The translations under genes were made by a program, and so were the position numbers. Positions 8,014 through 17,323 of a stretch of 64,000 nucleotides of DNA are shown here, piece after piece. The notes beneath the pieces were generated by a model. The model was not told where the DNA came from and did not search any database. It saw only the letters and a list, made by a program, of their open reading frames with translations. Position 1 is the stretch's first letter; each line of letters opens with the position of its first letter. The stretch lies in the NCBI GenBank assembly GCA_029762755.1, contig JARVGH010000003.1, positions 1 to 64,000 of the forward strand, given 5' to 3'. The DNA comes from Candidatus Bathyarchaeum tardum. GTDB taxonomy: Archaea; Thermoproteota; Bathyarchaeia; Bathyarchaeales; Bathyarchaeaceae.

Positions 8014-9291
8014 TTACTTTAAACGTTCAAGACCATTCATATACGGCTGTAAAACTTCAGGAATTTTGACGGTTCCATCCTTTTGTTGATACTGCTCCAA
8101 GATTGCAATCAAAGTCCTGCTAGTGGCAATTGCTGTATTGTTTAGCGTATGAACAAAACCTGCAGGAGATTGTCCTTCTTTTTCGCGATATTTTATGTTT
8201 AATCTTCGGGCTTGGTAGTCTGTACAATTGCTATTTGAGCCAGATTCCCTGAAGGTGTCATCAGCCATCCACACTTCTATGTCATATTTTTTGGCAGCAA
8301 TTATTCCAATGTCACCTGTACAAACGTTTACAACCCTGTAATGCAAGCCCAGGCTGTTGTAGAGGTCTTCTGAATTTTGTTGCAGTTCTTCGTGATATTT
8401 CCACGAATCGTCGGGGTGACAAAAAATGAATTGTTCAATTTTATTGAACTGGTGCACTCTGAACAAGCCTTTAGTGTATTTTCCATGGGCTCCAACTTCT
8501 TTTCTGAAGCATGGACTAACTCCAACCAATTTTATGGGCAAGTCTTGCTCAAGAATCACGTCGTCCATGTAGGATGCTGCCATTGGGTGTTCGCTTGTGG
8601 CAATCAAGTACAAGTCGTCGTTTTCAATTTTGTAGAGCTGATCCCCGAAAAATTCTAGGTCTGTGACACCCAAGTAGGGTTTTCTGTGCATCATCAATGG
8701 TGGCGCAATAAGGTTGTAGCCGCGTTCTCTGAGAAAATCTATGGTGTAAGTCATCACGGCAAAGTCTAATCTAGCTAAATCTCCTTTAAGGTAATAGAAT
8801 CCGTGTCCAGAAACTTTTGCTGCCCGTTCAAAATCAACTAATTCCAAGTCTGTAGCGATTTCTACATGGCTTTTTGGTTCGAAATCAAATTTTGGGAGTT
8901 TTCCAACCGTTTTTTCAACAACATTGTATTGTTCGTCTTTTCCAAAAGGCACGCTTTCATGAAGCATATTAGGAAGCTTCATCAACAAAACGTCAGCTTT
9001 TTCTCGAAATTCGGCAACTTTGTCTTCAAGTTCTTTTATCTGCTCTGGAATTTGTTTTGCTTGTTCGATTTGTTTGGTTGCGTCTTTTTTTTGTTTTTTT
9101 AGGCCTGCAACTTCAGCTGTTATCTGTTTGCGTTTATGGCGCAGTTCACTTGCGTCAGTGAGAAGTTTTCGCCACTGTTTATCATGTTCAATTAACTCAT
9201 TAAGCATCTCAAGCTTTTCAGGTTCCCCTCGTTTCTCTAGGTTCTTTCTTACAACATCAGGATGTTCACGAATCAGCTTAATGTCCAACAT
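8014..9291 (-). CDS. serS: seryl-tRNA synthetase
   Basis: 425 residues, class II synthetase charging tRNA-Ser. An N-terminal two-helix coiled coil (about 25-110) grips the tRNA variable arm. Motif 2 is seen as SPCFRKEVGAHGKYTKGLFR and motif 3 near NTAIATSRTLIAILEQYQ. This is the common bacterial/eukaryal type, not the rare methanogen type. ATG 9291 has GGGG eight bases upstream; TTG 9294 is a less likely start. First gene of serS-rps3ae. Confidence 0.97.
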   Translation of the reverse strand: MLDIKLIREHPDVVRKNLEKRGEPEKLEMLNELIEHDKQWRKLLTDASELRHKRKQITAEVAGLKKQKKDATKQIEQAKQIPEQIKELEDKVAEFREKADVLLMKLPNMLHESVPFGKDEQYNVVEKTVGKLPKFDFEPKSHVEIATDLELVDFERAAKVSGHGFYYLKGDLARLDFAVMTYTIDFLRERGYNLIAPPLMMHRKPYLGVTDLEFFGDQLYKIENDDLYLIATSEHPMAASYMDDVILEQDLPIKLVGVSPCFRKEVGAHGKYTKGLFRVHQFNKIEQFIFCHPDDSWKYHEELQQNSEDLYNSLGLHYRVVNVCTGDIGIIAAKKYDIEVWMADDTFRESGSNSNCTDYQARRLNIKYREKEGQSPAGFVHTLNNTAIATSRTLIAILEQYQQKDGTVKIPEVLQPYMNGLERLK

Positions 9292-9524
9292 CAAATATGC
9301 CCCGTAACTCTTTCGTCAAAATTAATCCAAACTCAATATTTAACGTTATACACCAAGGCAAAAAGCAAGCATTTGTTTTTGATGGGAATATTTTTCTGAA
9401 AAAAGTTGGTTTAAAGATAGCCCCTTTATTTGTTTCCTAATATGTGGTTTTGTTTAGGATAGATTTGGTTTTTAAGCAGTGTAACTTATTAAGAAAACTT
9501 GCTATTTGGTCAGTTGTGAACGGT

Positions 9525-10601
9525 ATGTCTAAGAAGATGACTTACTCTGACGCGGGCGTTGACAGAGAAACTAGAACAAAATCTAAAGAGGTCCTTTGCA
9601 TGCTAAAAGGAACCTACAGTTTAGGCAGATACGGTAAAGTTGTTCACCTGCCTTATGGCAACATCTTTCTTGCAGGGAATGGCTATCTAGACCTTGTCAT
9701 TGAAGGCGTAGGAACCAAAGTTTTGTTGGCTCAATTGGCAGACAAGTATGATTCTATTGGAGTTGATGGAGTTGCAATGGCAGTTAACGACGTAATCCGT
9801 TCGGGGGCTACTCCGTTGGCTTTGGTTGACAATTTTCATGCCCATGTTTCTGACCCCAAGTTAGTAAGAGAATGGTTGAAAGGCATAGTAAAAGGTGCTG
9901 AAGAGTCAAATTGCCCCGTTACAGGGGGGGAAATTGGGGACGTGGCATCCATAATTAAAGGCTTAACAGAGGGGAAAGGTTTTGATTTGATTGTTGCCAG
10001 CGTCGGTGACGTGTTAGAAAAAGACATAATCACCGGAACTACAATCAAACCGGGGGATGTTGTTGTTGGTTTTCGTAGTTCGGGGGTTCATAGTAATGGT
10101 ATTTCGTTGGTTCGTAAAGTTTTGTTCAAAGAGTGGGGAGGAAAATTTGACCCCTTTGATGTTCCTGACGGTTTAAACCAGGAAGTAGTTTATGAAGCCT
10201 TAGAGCCCACAAAAATTTATGTTAAGTCTTTTTTGAACACTGCAAAACAGGTCAACGTGAAAGGTGATATTCACATTACTGGGGATGCTTACGTTAAGTT
10301 TGACCGTTTCATGAAATTCTCCGATGGAATTGGGTTTGAATTCGACAATTTCAAGCCGCAACCAATCTTTGATTTGATTCAAAGAACAGCTCCTGAAGTT
10401 GGCGGGGAAATAACCGATGAAGAAATGCTAAAAACCTTTAACATGGGTTGGGGCTTCGGAGTTATTGTAGATAAAACCGAAGTAGATGACACAATCGAAG
10501 TTATCGAGAAAAATGGTGTTGAAGCAGACCAAATTGGAACAGTAACAGATACAGGCAATATTGTTGCAAAGTACAAAAATAAGAAACTTCTGTTAAAATA
10601 G
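9525..10601 (+). CDS. purM: phosphoribosylformylglycinamidine cyclo-ligase (AIR synthetase)
   Basis: Fifth step of purine synthesis, ATP-dependent closure of FGAM to AIR. 358 residues. Seen: TYSDAGVDRETRTKSKE at the start, GTKVLLAQLADKYDSIGVDG with the ATP-binding AVNDV segment, TGGEIGD, and FRSSGVHSNGISLVRK. The start at ATG 9525 is preferred because the longer frame (from 9444) adds 27 residues of intergenic character before the conserved YSDAGVD. Followed by a T tract, then the structured gap before purS, so it is probably a separate transcript from purSLQ. Confidence 0.95.
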   Translation: MSKKMTYSDAGVDRETRTKSKEVLCMLKGTYSLGRYGKVVHLPYGNIFLAGNGYLDLVIEGVGTKVLLAQLADKYDSIGVDGVAMAVNDVIRSGATPLALVDNFHAHVSDPKLVREWLKGIVKGAEESNCPVTGGEIGDVASIIKGLTEGKGFDLIVASVGDVLEKDIITGTTIKPGDVVVGFRSSGVHSNGISLVRKVLFKEWGGKFDPFDVPDGLNQEVVYEALEPTKIYVKSFLNTAKQVNVKGDIHITGDAYVKFDRFMKFSDGIGFEFDNFKPQPIFDLIQRTAPEVGGEITDEEMLKTFNMGWGFGVIVDKTEVDDTIEVIEKNGVEADQIGTVTDTGNIVAKYKNKKLLLK

Positions 10602-10687
10602 TCCAAGAGCAGGTGATATGTTTTTTGCATCTGAAAATCCAAGGGTTTTAGTTAGTTAACTTAATATCAATTGTTGTTTAGCAAAAA

Positions 10688-10715
10688 TTTATAAACTTGG
10701 TTGGATCATCCAACC
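10688..10715 (+). promoter_or_regulatory. TATA box with adjoining perfect palindrome (operator-like)
   Basis: TTTATAAA at 10688-10695 is a textbook archaeal TATA box. Starting four bases later, GGTTGGATCATCCAACC (10699-10715) is a perfect inverted repeat with 8-bp arms around a single C. It covers the stretch between TATA box and expected transcription start (about 10716-10720), where archaeal repressors bind. Alternatively it forms a hairpin if transcribed. Regulator unknown. Confidence 0.6.
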
Positions 10716-10742
10716 GTGATTCATGGGTTAAGTAAAGACATA

Positions 10743-10816
10743 GACTCTGGAAAGTGGTCATGTTCGGTAACGGCATGAAGCGTTGTCATTTGCTCCTTAG
10801 TCCACTTTCCAGAGCC
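10743..10816 (+). ncRNA. candidate structured RNA (13-bp closing stem) upstream of purS
   Basis: CTCTGGAAAGTGG (10745-10757) pairs perfectly with CCACTTTCCAGAG (10802-10814). Inside, TCATG (10758-10762) pairs with CATGA (10773-10777) around a GC-richer loop. It lies about 25 bases after the expected start from the TATA box at 10688. It may be an independent small RNA, a leader element of the purS operon, or a very small inverted-repeat element. No known riboswitch, C/D or H/ACA pattern was recognised. Confidence 0.5.
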
Positions 10817-10920
10817 ATCCATCTATAATACAAAGAGAGTAAATGCTTAGTTCTTGCAGAAATTAACTTGGGCAACCACGTAGAATTTAACCGTTCATTT
10901 AAATTTTCCAGTAAATAACA

Positions 10921-10928
10921 TTTAAATT
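10921..10928 (+). promoter_or_regulatory. TATA box of the purSLQ operon
   Basis: TTTAAATT centred about 29 bases before the purS ATG. No SD precedes purS, so the transcript is probably leaderless or nearly so. Confidence 0.5.
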
Positions 10929-10953
10929 TTGATTCTTTCACTTACAATCACAA

Positions 10954-11202
10954 ATGTATCGTGCAAGAATAGAAGTCAGCCTCAAGCCGGGACATTCTGA
11001 TCCGGAAGGAGAAATGACTGCTCAATCATTAAAGGAACTGAAGTTTTCCGTCAAAAATGTTAACGTAAGCAAGGTGTACATGGTAGTTTTTGAAGCCGAA
11101 TCCAAACAGAAAGCTGAAGAGGCGGTAGAGGAAATGTGCCGAAAACTTCTTGCTAACCCGACAAAAGATAACTACAGCTTCAAAGTTGAGGAAGAAAAAT
11201 GA
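10954..11202 (+). CDS. purS: phosphoribosylformylglycinamidine synthase, PurS subunit
   Basis: 82 residues. YRARIEVSLKPGHSDPEG and the helix starting TAQSLKELKF are typical. PurS bridges PurL and PurQ and passes ammonia from the glutaminase to the synthase. No SD; TATA box about 29 bases upstream. The last codons overlap purL by four bases (ATGA). Confidence 0.93.
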   Translation: MYRARIEVSLKPGHSDPEGEMTAQSLKELKFSVKNVNVSKVYMVVFEAESKQKAEEAVEEMCRKLLANPTKDNYSFKVEEEK

Positions 11203-13571
11203 GCCGCTACGTCAAAAAAGACGTGCCTTTTGAACTTGTAGAAATTAACCTTCAAGATGCTGACGATCAAGAGTTATTGCAAATCAGTGCCAAAATGGGC
11301 ATTGGCTTAAACTTAAACGAAATGAAAATCGTTAAAAACTATTTTGCCCAAAAAAACCGCAACCCCACAGACGTGGAACTGCAAACTATTGGTCAAACAT
11401 GGTCTGAGCATTGTTACCATAAAACATTCAAAGGTGACATAACCACTCCGGAAGGTAAAATTAGCAGTTTGTTTAAAACTTACATTGCAAAAGCAACCAA
11501 AGAACTCAACCCTTCATGGTGTATTTCAGTTTTTGAGGACAACGCAGGCATAATAGATTTTGACAAAAACTACGCCATCGCTGCAAAAGTAGAAACCCAC
11601 AATCACCCCTCTGCCATCGAACCCTTCGGAGGCGCTGCAACCGGAACGGGTGGAGTAATTCGAGACATTCTTGCAGTTTGGGCAGATCCCATCGCTTGCA
11701 CGGATGTTTTGTGTTTTGGTCCCTTAGATTATGATTATAATAAACTGCCTGCTGGAACCAAGCACCCAAAATATGTTTACAGTGGAGTAGTAGCAGGAAT
11801 TGGCACCTACGGAAACAACATGGGCATCCCCACAGTTAACGGTGCCATAAATTTTGATGAAAGCTATGTCGGAAACGTAGTAGTTTACTGTGGCTGCATT
11901 GGTATATTACCTAAAGATAAATTTGTAAAAGACACACGAGCTGGAGACATCGCCCTTCTGGTAGGTGGAGAAACCGGCAGGGATGGAATCCACGGTGTAA
12001 CTTTTGCGTCTGCAGAATTAACTAAAGAATCAGAAGAAATTTCTCGCCCAGCAGTGCAGATTGCAAATCCCATAGAAGAAGAAAGGGTTAAACGAGCCAT
12101 AGTGAAATTGCGAGATGCGGGTTTAGGCTCAGCAATAACCGACATCGGCGGTGGAGGAATCTCTTGTGGAACTGGAGAGATGGCTGAACGTTCTAATTTG
12201 GGAATTCATGTTTTCTTGGAAAAGATTCCGTTGAAGTATCAGGGTTTGGCGCCTTGGGAAATTTATGTTTCTGAGTCCCAAGAACGGATGTTGTTATCGG
12301 TTCCTGAAAAGAATCTAGAAAAAGCTCTCGAAATTTTTGAGAATGAAAACGTCACTGCAGCTCCAATTGGCAAATTCACAACCGATGGAATGCTAAAAGT
12401 AACGTACCACGGACAAATCGTTGCAGATCTGGATATCGACTTTATTTTTGTGCCTCCAAAATTTGTTGCTTCAACTGATTGGCAGCCTCCAAAACTGGAA
12501 GAACCAATACTTTCTGAACCCACAGACCTAAACAAGGAATTGCTGGATTTGCTTTCGTTACCTAACATTGCAAGCAAAGAATCTGTGATCCGAACCTACG
12601 ACCACGAAGTCAAAGGAAACACCGTCCTAAAACCCCTGCAAAGCAAATACGGTGGACCAAATGACGCTGCAGTTTTGAAGCCTCTTGTGGATTCATGGAT
12701 GGGAGTAGTTGTATCTTCGGGATTGAACACTAACTACGGCAAAATTGATCCCTACTGGATGGCAGCATCCTGCATTGATGAGGCTATCAGAAACAACGTG
12801 GCAGTTGGGGGTAGAAGAATTGCTTTGCTTGATAACTTTACGTGGGGCAATCCGCAAAAACCTGATAGATTGGGTTCGTTAGTTAGCGCTTGCAAAGCCT
12901 GTTATGATTTTGCTAAAGGTTTTGAAGCTCCGTTTATTTCAGGCAAAGATAGCCTATATAACGAGTCACCAATGGGTCCAGTTACTCCTACTTTGTTGAT
13001 TACGGCCATTGGAATTATTCCTGACATACGAAAAACAGTATCCATGGAACTCAAACAACCTGGAAACAGTGTTTACCTTGTTGGCAAAACCTATGCTGAA
13101 TTAGGCGGTTCCCATTACTACCAGAACAAGGGTGTTTTAGGGAATTCTGTTCCTCAAGTTAGGCTTGAACAGGCAAAGAAAACAATGAATAAAATAACTG
13201 AAGCCATCGACAACGGTTACTTGCGGGCATGTCACGACCTTTCTGAAGGTGGTTTAGCTGTAGCGTCTGCTGAAATGGCTTTTAGCAGTGGATTCGGCTT
13301 GGATTTAGACCTTGGCAAGGTTTCAAGAACTAAAAACGTTTGCAGAAACGATTTTGCTCTGTTTTCGGAGTCCAACAGCAGATTCCTTGTTGAAGTTACA
13401 CCAAAATACAAAGACTGTTTTGAGAAAATGATGAAAGATGTTGACTGCGCAGAAATTGGTTCGGTAACTAAAGATGCAGTTTTGTCTGTTACTGGTTTGG
13501 ATGGTAAACTAGCCTTGTCTTCTAGCATAGATGAACTGAGGAGGCGCTGGAAAAGCGTTCTAGGATCGTGA
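11199..13571 (+). CDS. purL: phosphoribosylformylglycinamidine synthase, PurL subunit
   Basis: 790 residues, the small-type PurL that needs separate PurS and PurQ. Converts FGAR, ATP and ammonia to FGAM. Seen: QTWSEHCYHKTFKG, VETHNHPSAIEPFGGAATGTGG (metal/substrate and ATP loop), and GGGGISCGTGEMAERS. The C-terminal half repeats the PurM-like fold (SGKDSLYNE, CHDLSEGGLAVA). ATGA overlap with purS and a 4-base gap to purQ show a translationally coupled operon. Confidence 0.97.
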   Translation: MSRYVKKDVPFELVEINLQDADDQELLQISAKMGIGLNLNEMKIVKNYFAQKNRNPTDVELQTIGQTWSEHCYHKTFKGDITTPEGKISSLFKTYIAKATKELNPSWCISVFEDNAGIIDFDKNYAIAAKVETHNHPSAIEPFGGAATGTGGVIRDILAVWADPIACTDVLCFGPLDYDYNKLPAGTKHPKYVYSGVVAGIGTYGNNMGIPTVNGAINFDESYVGNVVVYCGCIGILPKDKFVKDTRAGDIALLVGGETGRDGIHGVTFASAELTKESEEISRPAVQIANPIEEERVKRAIVKLRDAGLGSAITDIGGGGISCGTGEMAERSNLGIHVFLEKIPLKYQGLAPWEIYVSESQERMLLSVPEKNLEKALEIFENENVTAAPIGKFTTDGMLKVTYHGQIVADLDIDFIFVPPKFVASTDWQPPKLEEPILSEPTDLNKELLDLLSLPNIASKESVIRTYDHEVKGNTVLKPLQSKYGGPNDAAVLKPLVDSWMGVVVSSGLNTNYGKIDPYWMAASCIDEAIRNNVAVGGRRIALLDNFTWGNPQKPDRLGSLVSACKACYDFAKGFEAPFISGKDSLYNESPMGPVTPTLLITAIGIIPDIRKTVSMELKQPGNSVYLVGKTYAELGGSHYYQNKGVLGNSVPQVRLEQAKKTMNKITEAIDNGYLRACHDLSEGGLAVASAEMAFSSGFGLDLDLGKVSRTKNVCRNDFALFSESNSRFLVEVTPKYKDCFEKMMKDVDCAEIGSVTKDAVLSVTGLDGKLALSSSIDELRRRWKSVLGS

Positions 13572-13575
13572 TTGC

Positions 13576-14394
13576 ATGAAGGCTGAAGACATTCGTGTTC
13601 TGGTTATGCGTGTTGGTGGAACAAACTGTGATGCTGAAACTAAACGAGCGTTTGACGATTTAGGGGCAAAAGCTGAAGTTTTTCATTTCAATGAAGTAGT
13701 GAAACATGGTTGTATTTTGGATTATGATGCTTTGGTTTTTCCGGGTGGATTTTCGTATGGGGATTATGTTCGGGCAGGTGCGATTTGGGCAACTGGAACC
13801 GTAACCAAGCTGCGTAAAGACCTCAAACAGTTCGATGAAGAGGAACGCCCCATCATCGGAATCTGTAACGGTTTTCAAGTATTAGTCGAAGCTGGACTAT
13901 TACCCAGTTTTGATGGAATCAGTGATTACCCCGAAGCAACTTTGGCAACTAACATTCCAATTGGTTACCGTTGCAAGTGGATTCATTTAAAGCACGAGAA
14001 CGTGGGTAACTGTATTTTTACTCAAAACATCTCAAAAGGCAAAGTTATGCATCTGCCTGTTGCTCATGGTGAAGGTCGATTCTTGTTTGCGAAAGAAAAA
14101 GAAGAAAAATATCTGCAAAAACTCTACGACAACGACCAATTAGTCTTCAGGTACAGCACTAAAGATGGGGACTACGCCAATGGAAAATTCCCAACTAACC
14201 CAAATGGCGCATTCCACGACATTGCTGGAATATGCAACCCTGCAGGAACAGTTTTTGGTTTAATGCCTCATCCAGAACGAGCTTTCTATGGATGGCAATT
14301 GCCTGACTGGACAAAAACAGAAAACATGCAAACGTACGGAGACGGAAAATTAGTTTTCGAATCCATGATAGAATATCTAAAGAAAAAATTCTAA
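13576..14394 (+). CDS. purQ: phosphoribosylformylglycinamidine synthase, PurQ glutaminase subunit
   Basis: 272 residues, class I glutamine amidotransferase giving ammonia to PurL. The nucleophile is Cys97 in GICNGFQVL; the catalytic pair is in PHPERA (His232, Glu234); oxyanion region FPGGFSYGDY; HGEGRF at 164-169. The stop overlaps the stop of the convergent PfkB kinase gene by four bases. Confidence 0.97.
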   Translation: MKAEDIRVLVMRVGGTNCDAETKRAFDDLGAKAEVFHFNEVVKHGCILDYDALVFPGGFSYGDYVRAGAIWATGTVTKLRKDLKQFDEEERPIIGICNGFQVLVEAGLLPSFDGISDYPEATLATNIPIGYRCKWIHLKHENVGNCIFTQNISKGKVMHLPVAHGEGRFLFAKEKEEKYLQKLYDNDQLVFRYSTKDGDYANGKFPTNPNGAFHDIAGICNPAGTVFGLMPHPERAFYGWQLPDWTKTENMQTYGDGKLVFESMIEYLKKKF

Positions 14395-15293
14395 AGGTTC
14401 TTCAGGTCAGGTAAATGGGGTAGTCCTGTTCTTGCTCCCATCTTTTGCACACATCTAGAAGCGACAAAGTTACCGATTTTTCCGCATTCGTACAGGTCTT
14501 TTTCTTTAATCAACCCATACAGAAAACCCGCACAAAACGCATCTCCAGCACCAGTAGTGTCAATGGCATGTACCTTGTATGCTTCAATGGTGTAATGTTC
14601 GTTTCCGTCAGTAACATAACAGCCCGCTTTACCCAACTTGACCGCAACTACTTCAACGCCCAAATCCAGCAAAACATTAGCGCCTTCTTTGTAGTCTTTT
14701 CCGGTGAGTTGTTTTAGTTCTAACGAGTTCGGGAACATGACACTACTTTGTTGAATTATCGGCTTCAAGCCGTTCATGCCCTTGTTTATGTAAAGGGCTC
14801 CTGGGTCAAAACTGATTTTCACGTCTAAAAGCTGGGTTAGTACTTCTTTTTGGGTGCGGAAGGTTTTTTCTCCAACAAAAGAGGTTAAATGCAAAAATTT
14901 TGTGTCAGAAACATAATCCAGATTGACGTCGTTGACGCTTATTCGGTCGTTAACTCCGGGGTCCACATAGAGTGCACGGTCACCGTTTGTGTCCACAAAG
15001 CCCATGACTGTTCCGCTTCTTCCAGTTTTGGAAACAGTTATGCCGTTAATGTCAACACCTTCTTTTTTGAATTCGTTAAGAAGAACCTGTCCTTCGCGGT
15101 CTTTGGCTACTTTGCCAACGTAACCTGTTTTAAGGTCTAATCGCGCAGTGCCTACGGTTGTGTTTGCTGCAGAGCCTCCGGGAGATTCTGTTACATTGGT
15201 TACGAAGCCTTCCTGTTCTTCTTTTGCGATGATGTTCACTTTGAAAAGTTTATCCAAGTTGAGGGCGCCAAAGCCAACAGCATCAAAGGTCAT
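14391..15293 (-). CDS. PfkB/ribokinase-family carbohydrate or nucleoside kinase
   Basis: 300 residues. N-terminal GGSAANTTVGTARL and C-terminal DTTGAGDAFCAGFLYG (anion hole and catalytic Asp) define the PfkB family. Substrate cannot be told from sequence; ribose, adenosine, inosine-type nucleosides and sugars are all used by the family. The start codon overlaps the ftr stop (TGATG), so the two are translated together. The purine-rich neighbourhood makes a ribose or nucleoside substrate reasonable (inference). Confidence 0.85.
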   Translation of the reverse strand: MTFDAVGFGALNLDKLFKVNIIAKEEQEGFVTNVTESPGGSAANTTVGTARLDLKTGYVGKVAKDREGQVLLNEFKKEGVDINGITVSKTGRSGTVMGFVDTNGDRALYVDPGVNDRISVNDVNLDYVSDTKFLHLTSFVGEKTFRTQKEVLTQLLDVKISFDPGALYINKGMNGLKPIIQQSSVMFPNSLELKQLTGKDYKEGANVLLDLGVEVVAVKLGKAGCYVTDGNEHYTIEAYKVHAIDTTGAGDAFCAGFLYGLIKEKDLYECGKIGNFVASRCVQKMGARTGLPHLPDLKNL

Positions 15294-16195
15294 CAGAATA
15301 GCTCCCGCAAAAATATTTTGTGTTTTCCTAGTTTGCCTTCGTAGTTCCCTGCAGAAATTTTTACAACACCATCAACTGCCATTGCAGCTTCGATGCCGGT
15401 TTTCATGGCTTTTCTCATGCCTTCAAGGGAAGTGCCGTTGATTACAATTTCTGGAATGTAGTTTACATCTTCTTCAACCATTGAAGCTAATCCTAACTGT
15501 TTCTTCAAGGTCGGACAGTAAGGATGATTAGTAGTTGGACCAATCAAAGGATAATTTGTTTCAGGTTTAGAGCCTGCAGAACAAATGTCAAAAGGGGTAA
15601 CTATTCCCGGGATCGTGTGTATTGCTTCTAAGGCTTTGTTTCCAGCTTCAATTACTGCTTGTTTTGTTTGGCACATGTACCAAAAGTTTGCTCCCATAAT
15701 TCCTTGGGAATAACCAATTTCCCGTTCAATAATAAAGTCAGAAACCATCAAAGGAACAGTAATCACGTTTCGTCCAGAACGCTTCTCAACATTCTCATAA
15801 CCATCCCCACAGTGACCAACCCGCTCCATCATATCCAGTTTTCCTTGAGGATTTTCCAAAGCATCATACAATGCAGTAAAAGGCTTAACCAGAATGTCTT
15901 GACGAATTCGGAAAGAAAGTTCAGCTTCAAACTTTTTCACGTTCTGTTCAAGGGTTTTGTCTTCTTTTATTCCCCCCCAAAACTGCAAAATCGCACCCAC
16001 ACGACCATCAGGGGTCTCCTGAGGCGTCAAATACCGTTCAATTCCACCTTCGACCCTGCCAATAACAATAGAAGGAGTCGCAGTTGCATCGTCTGCTGCC
16101 CTTACCAACACTTCTGGGTGGTCTGCAGTTACAATAACTCGGGCGTATAATCCATCAAAAGCTTCTGCGTATGTATCTTCAATTTCTGGTGTCAT
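15293..16195 (-). CDS. ftr: formylmethanofuran-tetrahydromethanopterin N-formyltransferase
   Basis: 300 residues, the normal Ftr length. Transfers the formyl group between methanofuran and tetrahydromethanopterin, a step of the archaeal methyl branch of C1 metabolism. Seen: [21 protein letters not shown] at the start, [28 protein letters not shown]-like CSAGSKPE, and the characteristic end [25 protein letters not shown] 16195 has GGGG ten bases upstream; TTG 16213 is less likely. Between a HAD gene and a PfkB kinase on the same strand. Confidence 0.95.
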   Translation of the reverse strand: MTPEIEDTYAEAFDGLYARVIVTADHPEVLVRAADDATATPSIVIGRVEGGIERYLTPQETPDGRVGAILQFWGGIKEDKTLEQNVKKFEAELSFRIRQDILVKPFTALYDALENPQGKLDMMERVGHCGDGYENVEKRSGRNVITVPLMVSDFIIEREIGYSQGIMGANFWYMCQTKQAVIEAGNKALEAIHTIPGIVTPFDICSAGSKPETNYPLIGPTTNHPYCPTLKKQLGLASMVEEDVNYIPEIVINGTSLEGMRKAMKTGIEAAMAVDGVVKISAGNYEGKLGKHKIFLRELF

Positions 16196-16219
16196 GAAAT
16201 TACATCCCCACAAAATTGA

Positions 16220-17323
16220 TTATCCTAACTGTCCTATAGCTTCTCCCCTTACAGTCTTGCGGAAAACGTTACTTTCAGAAATCAATCGGTCCACTGACTC
16301 TTCAGTTACAAGCTCAACTTTTGGAAAACCGCCAGAAAACACGTCAAGCATCTGGTTGCACAACTCAGATGAAACACAATGTTTGGCAAGACCGGCTGGG
16401 CTCCATTCTTTAACTAAATTGATTGCTTCGTCTTTGCCTTTTCTAAAGAAGGCATCAGCCAGAACAGAAGTAACTACAGTATTTACAGACAAAACAGCAA
16501 TGTCTGCTTGGCGAACAGAATAATCGTTACCATTAAAAGAAACTGCCAAGCCACCATTTTCTTGAACAAGCTTCAAAGCCTGAGCATCAGTTATGCTATC
16601 TCCCACATACATTATCTGGTCAAGGCTACAATCAAGTCGTTGAACAATATCTTCCACAGAACGAGCCTTCTCGGTTCCACCCACAGGGTTAACATCAGAC
16701 AACATTTTGCCTGACGTCATCTCACGAAGTTGAGTCCAAAAAATGTCATCTAACATCTTGATAGTTTCTTGATCAAGGGAAGAAAAATCACCAACAGAAG
16801 CAGCATTTTTAGGAATTTCAATCATCGGCATAACCGAAATTTCAGCCGTTAACTGTCGAAGCAACATAGTTTCTTCAAGAGGAACATAATACTTATCCAA
16901 ATCCAATAAAGTACAATACGTATTATCAAAAGAGAATCCAGTTAGTTCGCATAACGAAGCGATATATTGTTCATAACTGGTGCTGACAATAAAAGAAGGC
17001 ACACTGCTTTGAACAAAGTTTAGAGTTTCTTTTGCTCCAGGAACCAACAAAACGTTTTTTGCTGAAAAATCTAGTATCTTCTTGTTTGTAGCCCCATACG
17101 CCTTCAAAAAGGGCAAAATAAGCCGGAGGGTGTCACCTGCTTTGTAATTGGGTTTTTTTACAACATCCGCCAGAACGTCATCATATTTACTTATCAATGA
17201 AAAAAAGCGGTCCCCGTCTGGAATGAAATGTTTTGCCAACTCAAAGGCGTTGTCGTTCTTTGATATTGGTCCTTCACAGTCTGTAACGAACACACGGTGA
17301 CAATTAATGGAAGCTTCGGACAT
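16220..17323 (-). CDS. HAD-superfamily protein, COG4030/EhaR-like
   Basis: 367 residues. Motif I is VFVTDCEGPIS, with D-x-E instead of the usual D-x-D. Motif II is near FIVSTS; motif III/IV is MYVGDSITDAQAL. These match the archaeal COG4030 group, named energy-converting hydrogenase A subunit R in methanogens though it occurs without that hydrogenase; no other Eha gene is visible here. Presumed phosphatase or phosphotransferase of unknown substrate. The start overlaps the purD stop (TGATG), so coupled to purD. Confidence 0.75.
   Translation of the reverse strand: MSEASINCHRVFVTDCEGPISKNDNAFELAKHFIPDGDRFFSLISKYDDVLADVVKKPNYKAGDTLRLILPFLKAYGATNKKILDFSAKNVLLVPGAKETLNFVQSSVPSFIVSTSYEQYIASLCELTGFSFDNTYCTLLDLDKYYVPLEETMLLRQLTAEISVMPMIEIPKNAASVGDFSSLDQETIKMLDDIFWTQLREMTSGKMLSDVNPVGGTEKARSVEDIVQRLDCSLDQIMYVGDSITDAQALKLVQENGGLAVSFNGNDYSVRQADIAVLSVNTVVTSVLADAFFRKGKDEAINLVKEWSPAGLAKHCVSSELCNQMLDVFSGGFPKVELVTEESVDRLISESNVFRKTVRGEAIGQLG

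Larger units (their letters stand above)
10602..10953. other. purM-purS intergenic region, no protein gene
   Basis: 352 bases holding a T tract after purM (GATATGTTTTTTGC), a TATA box with an overlapping palindrome, a long-stem RNA candidate and a second TATA box for purS; these are listed separately. Confidence 0.6.

Noticed and set aside
16220-17323. Evidence for an energy-converting hydrogenase from the EhaR-like protein
   Set aside because: No other Eha/Ehb subunit is present; COG4030 proteins occur widely without it, so the name alone means little.
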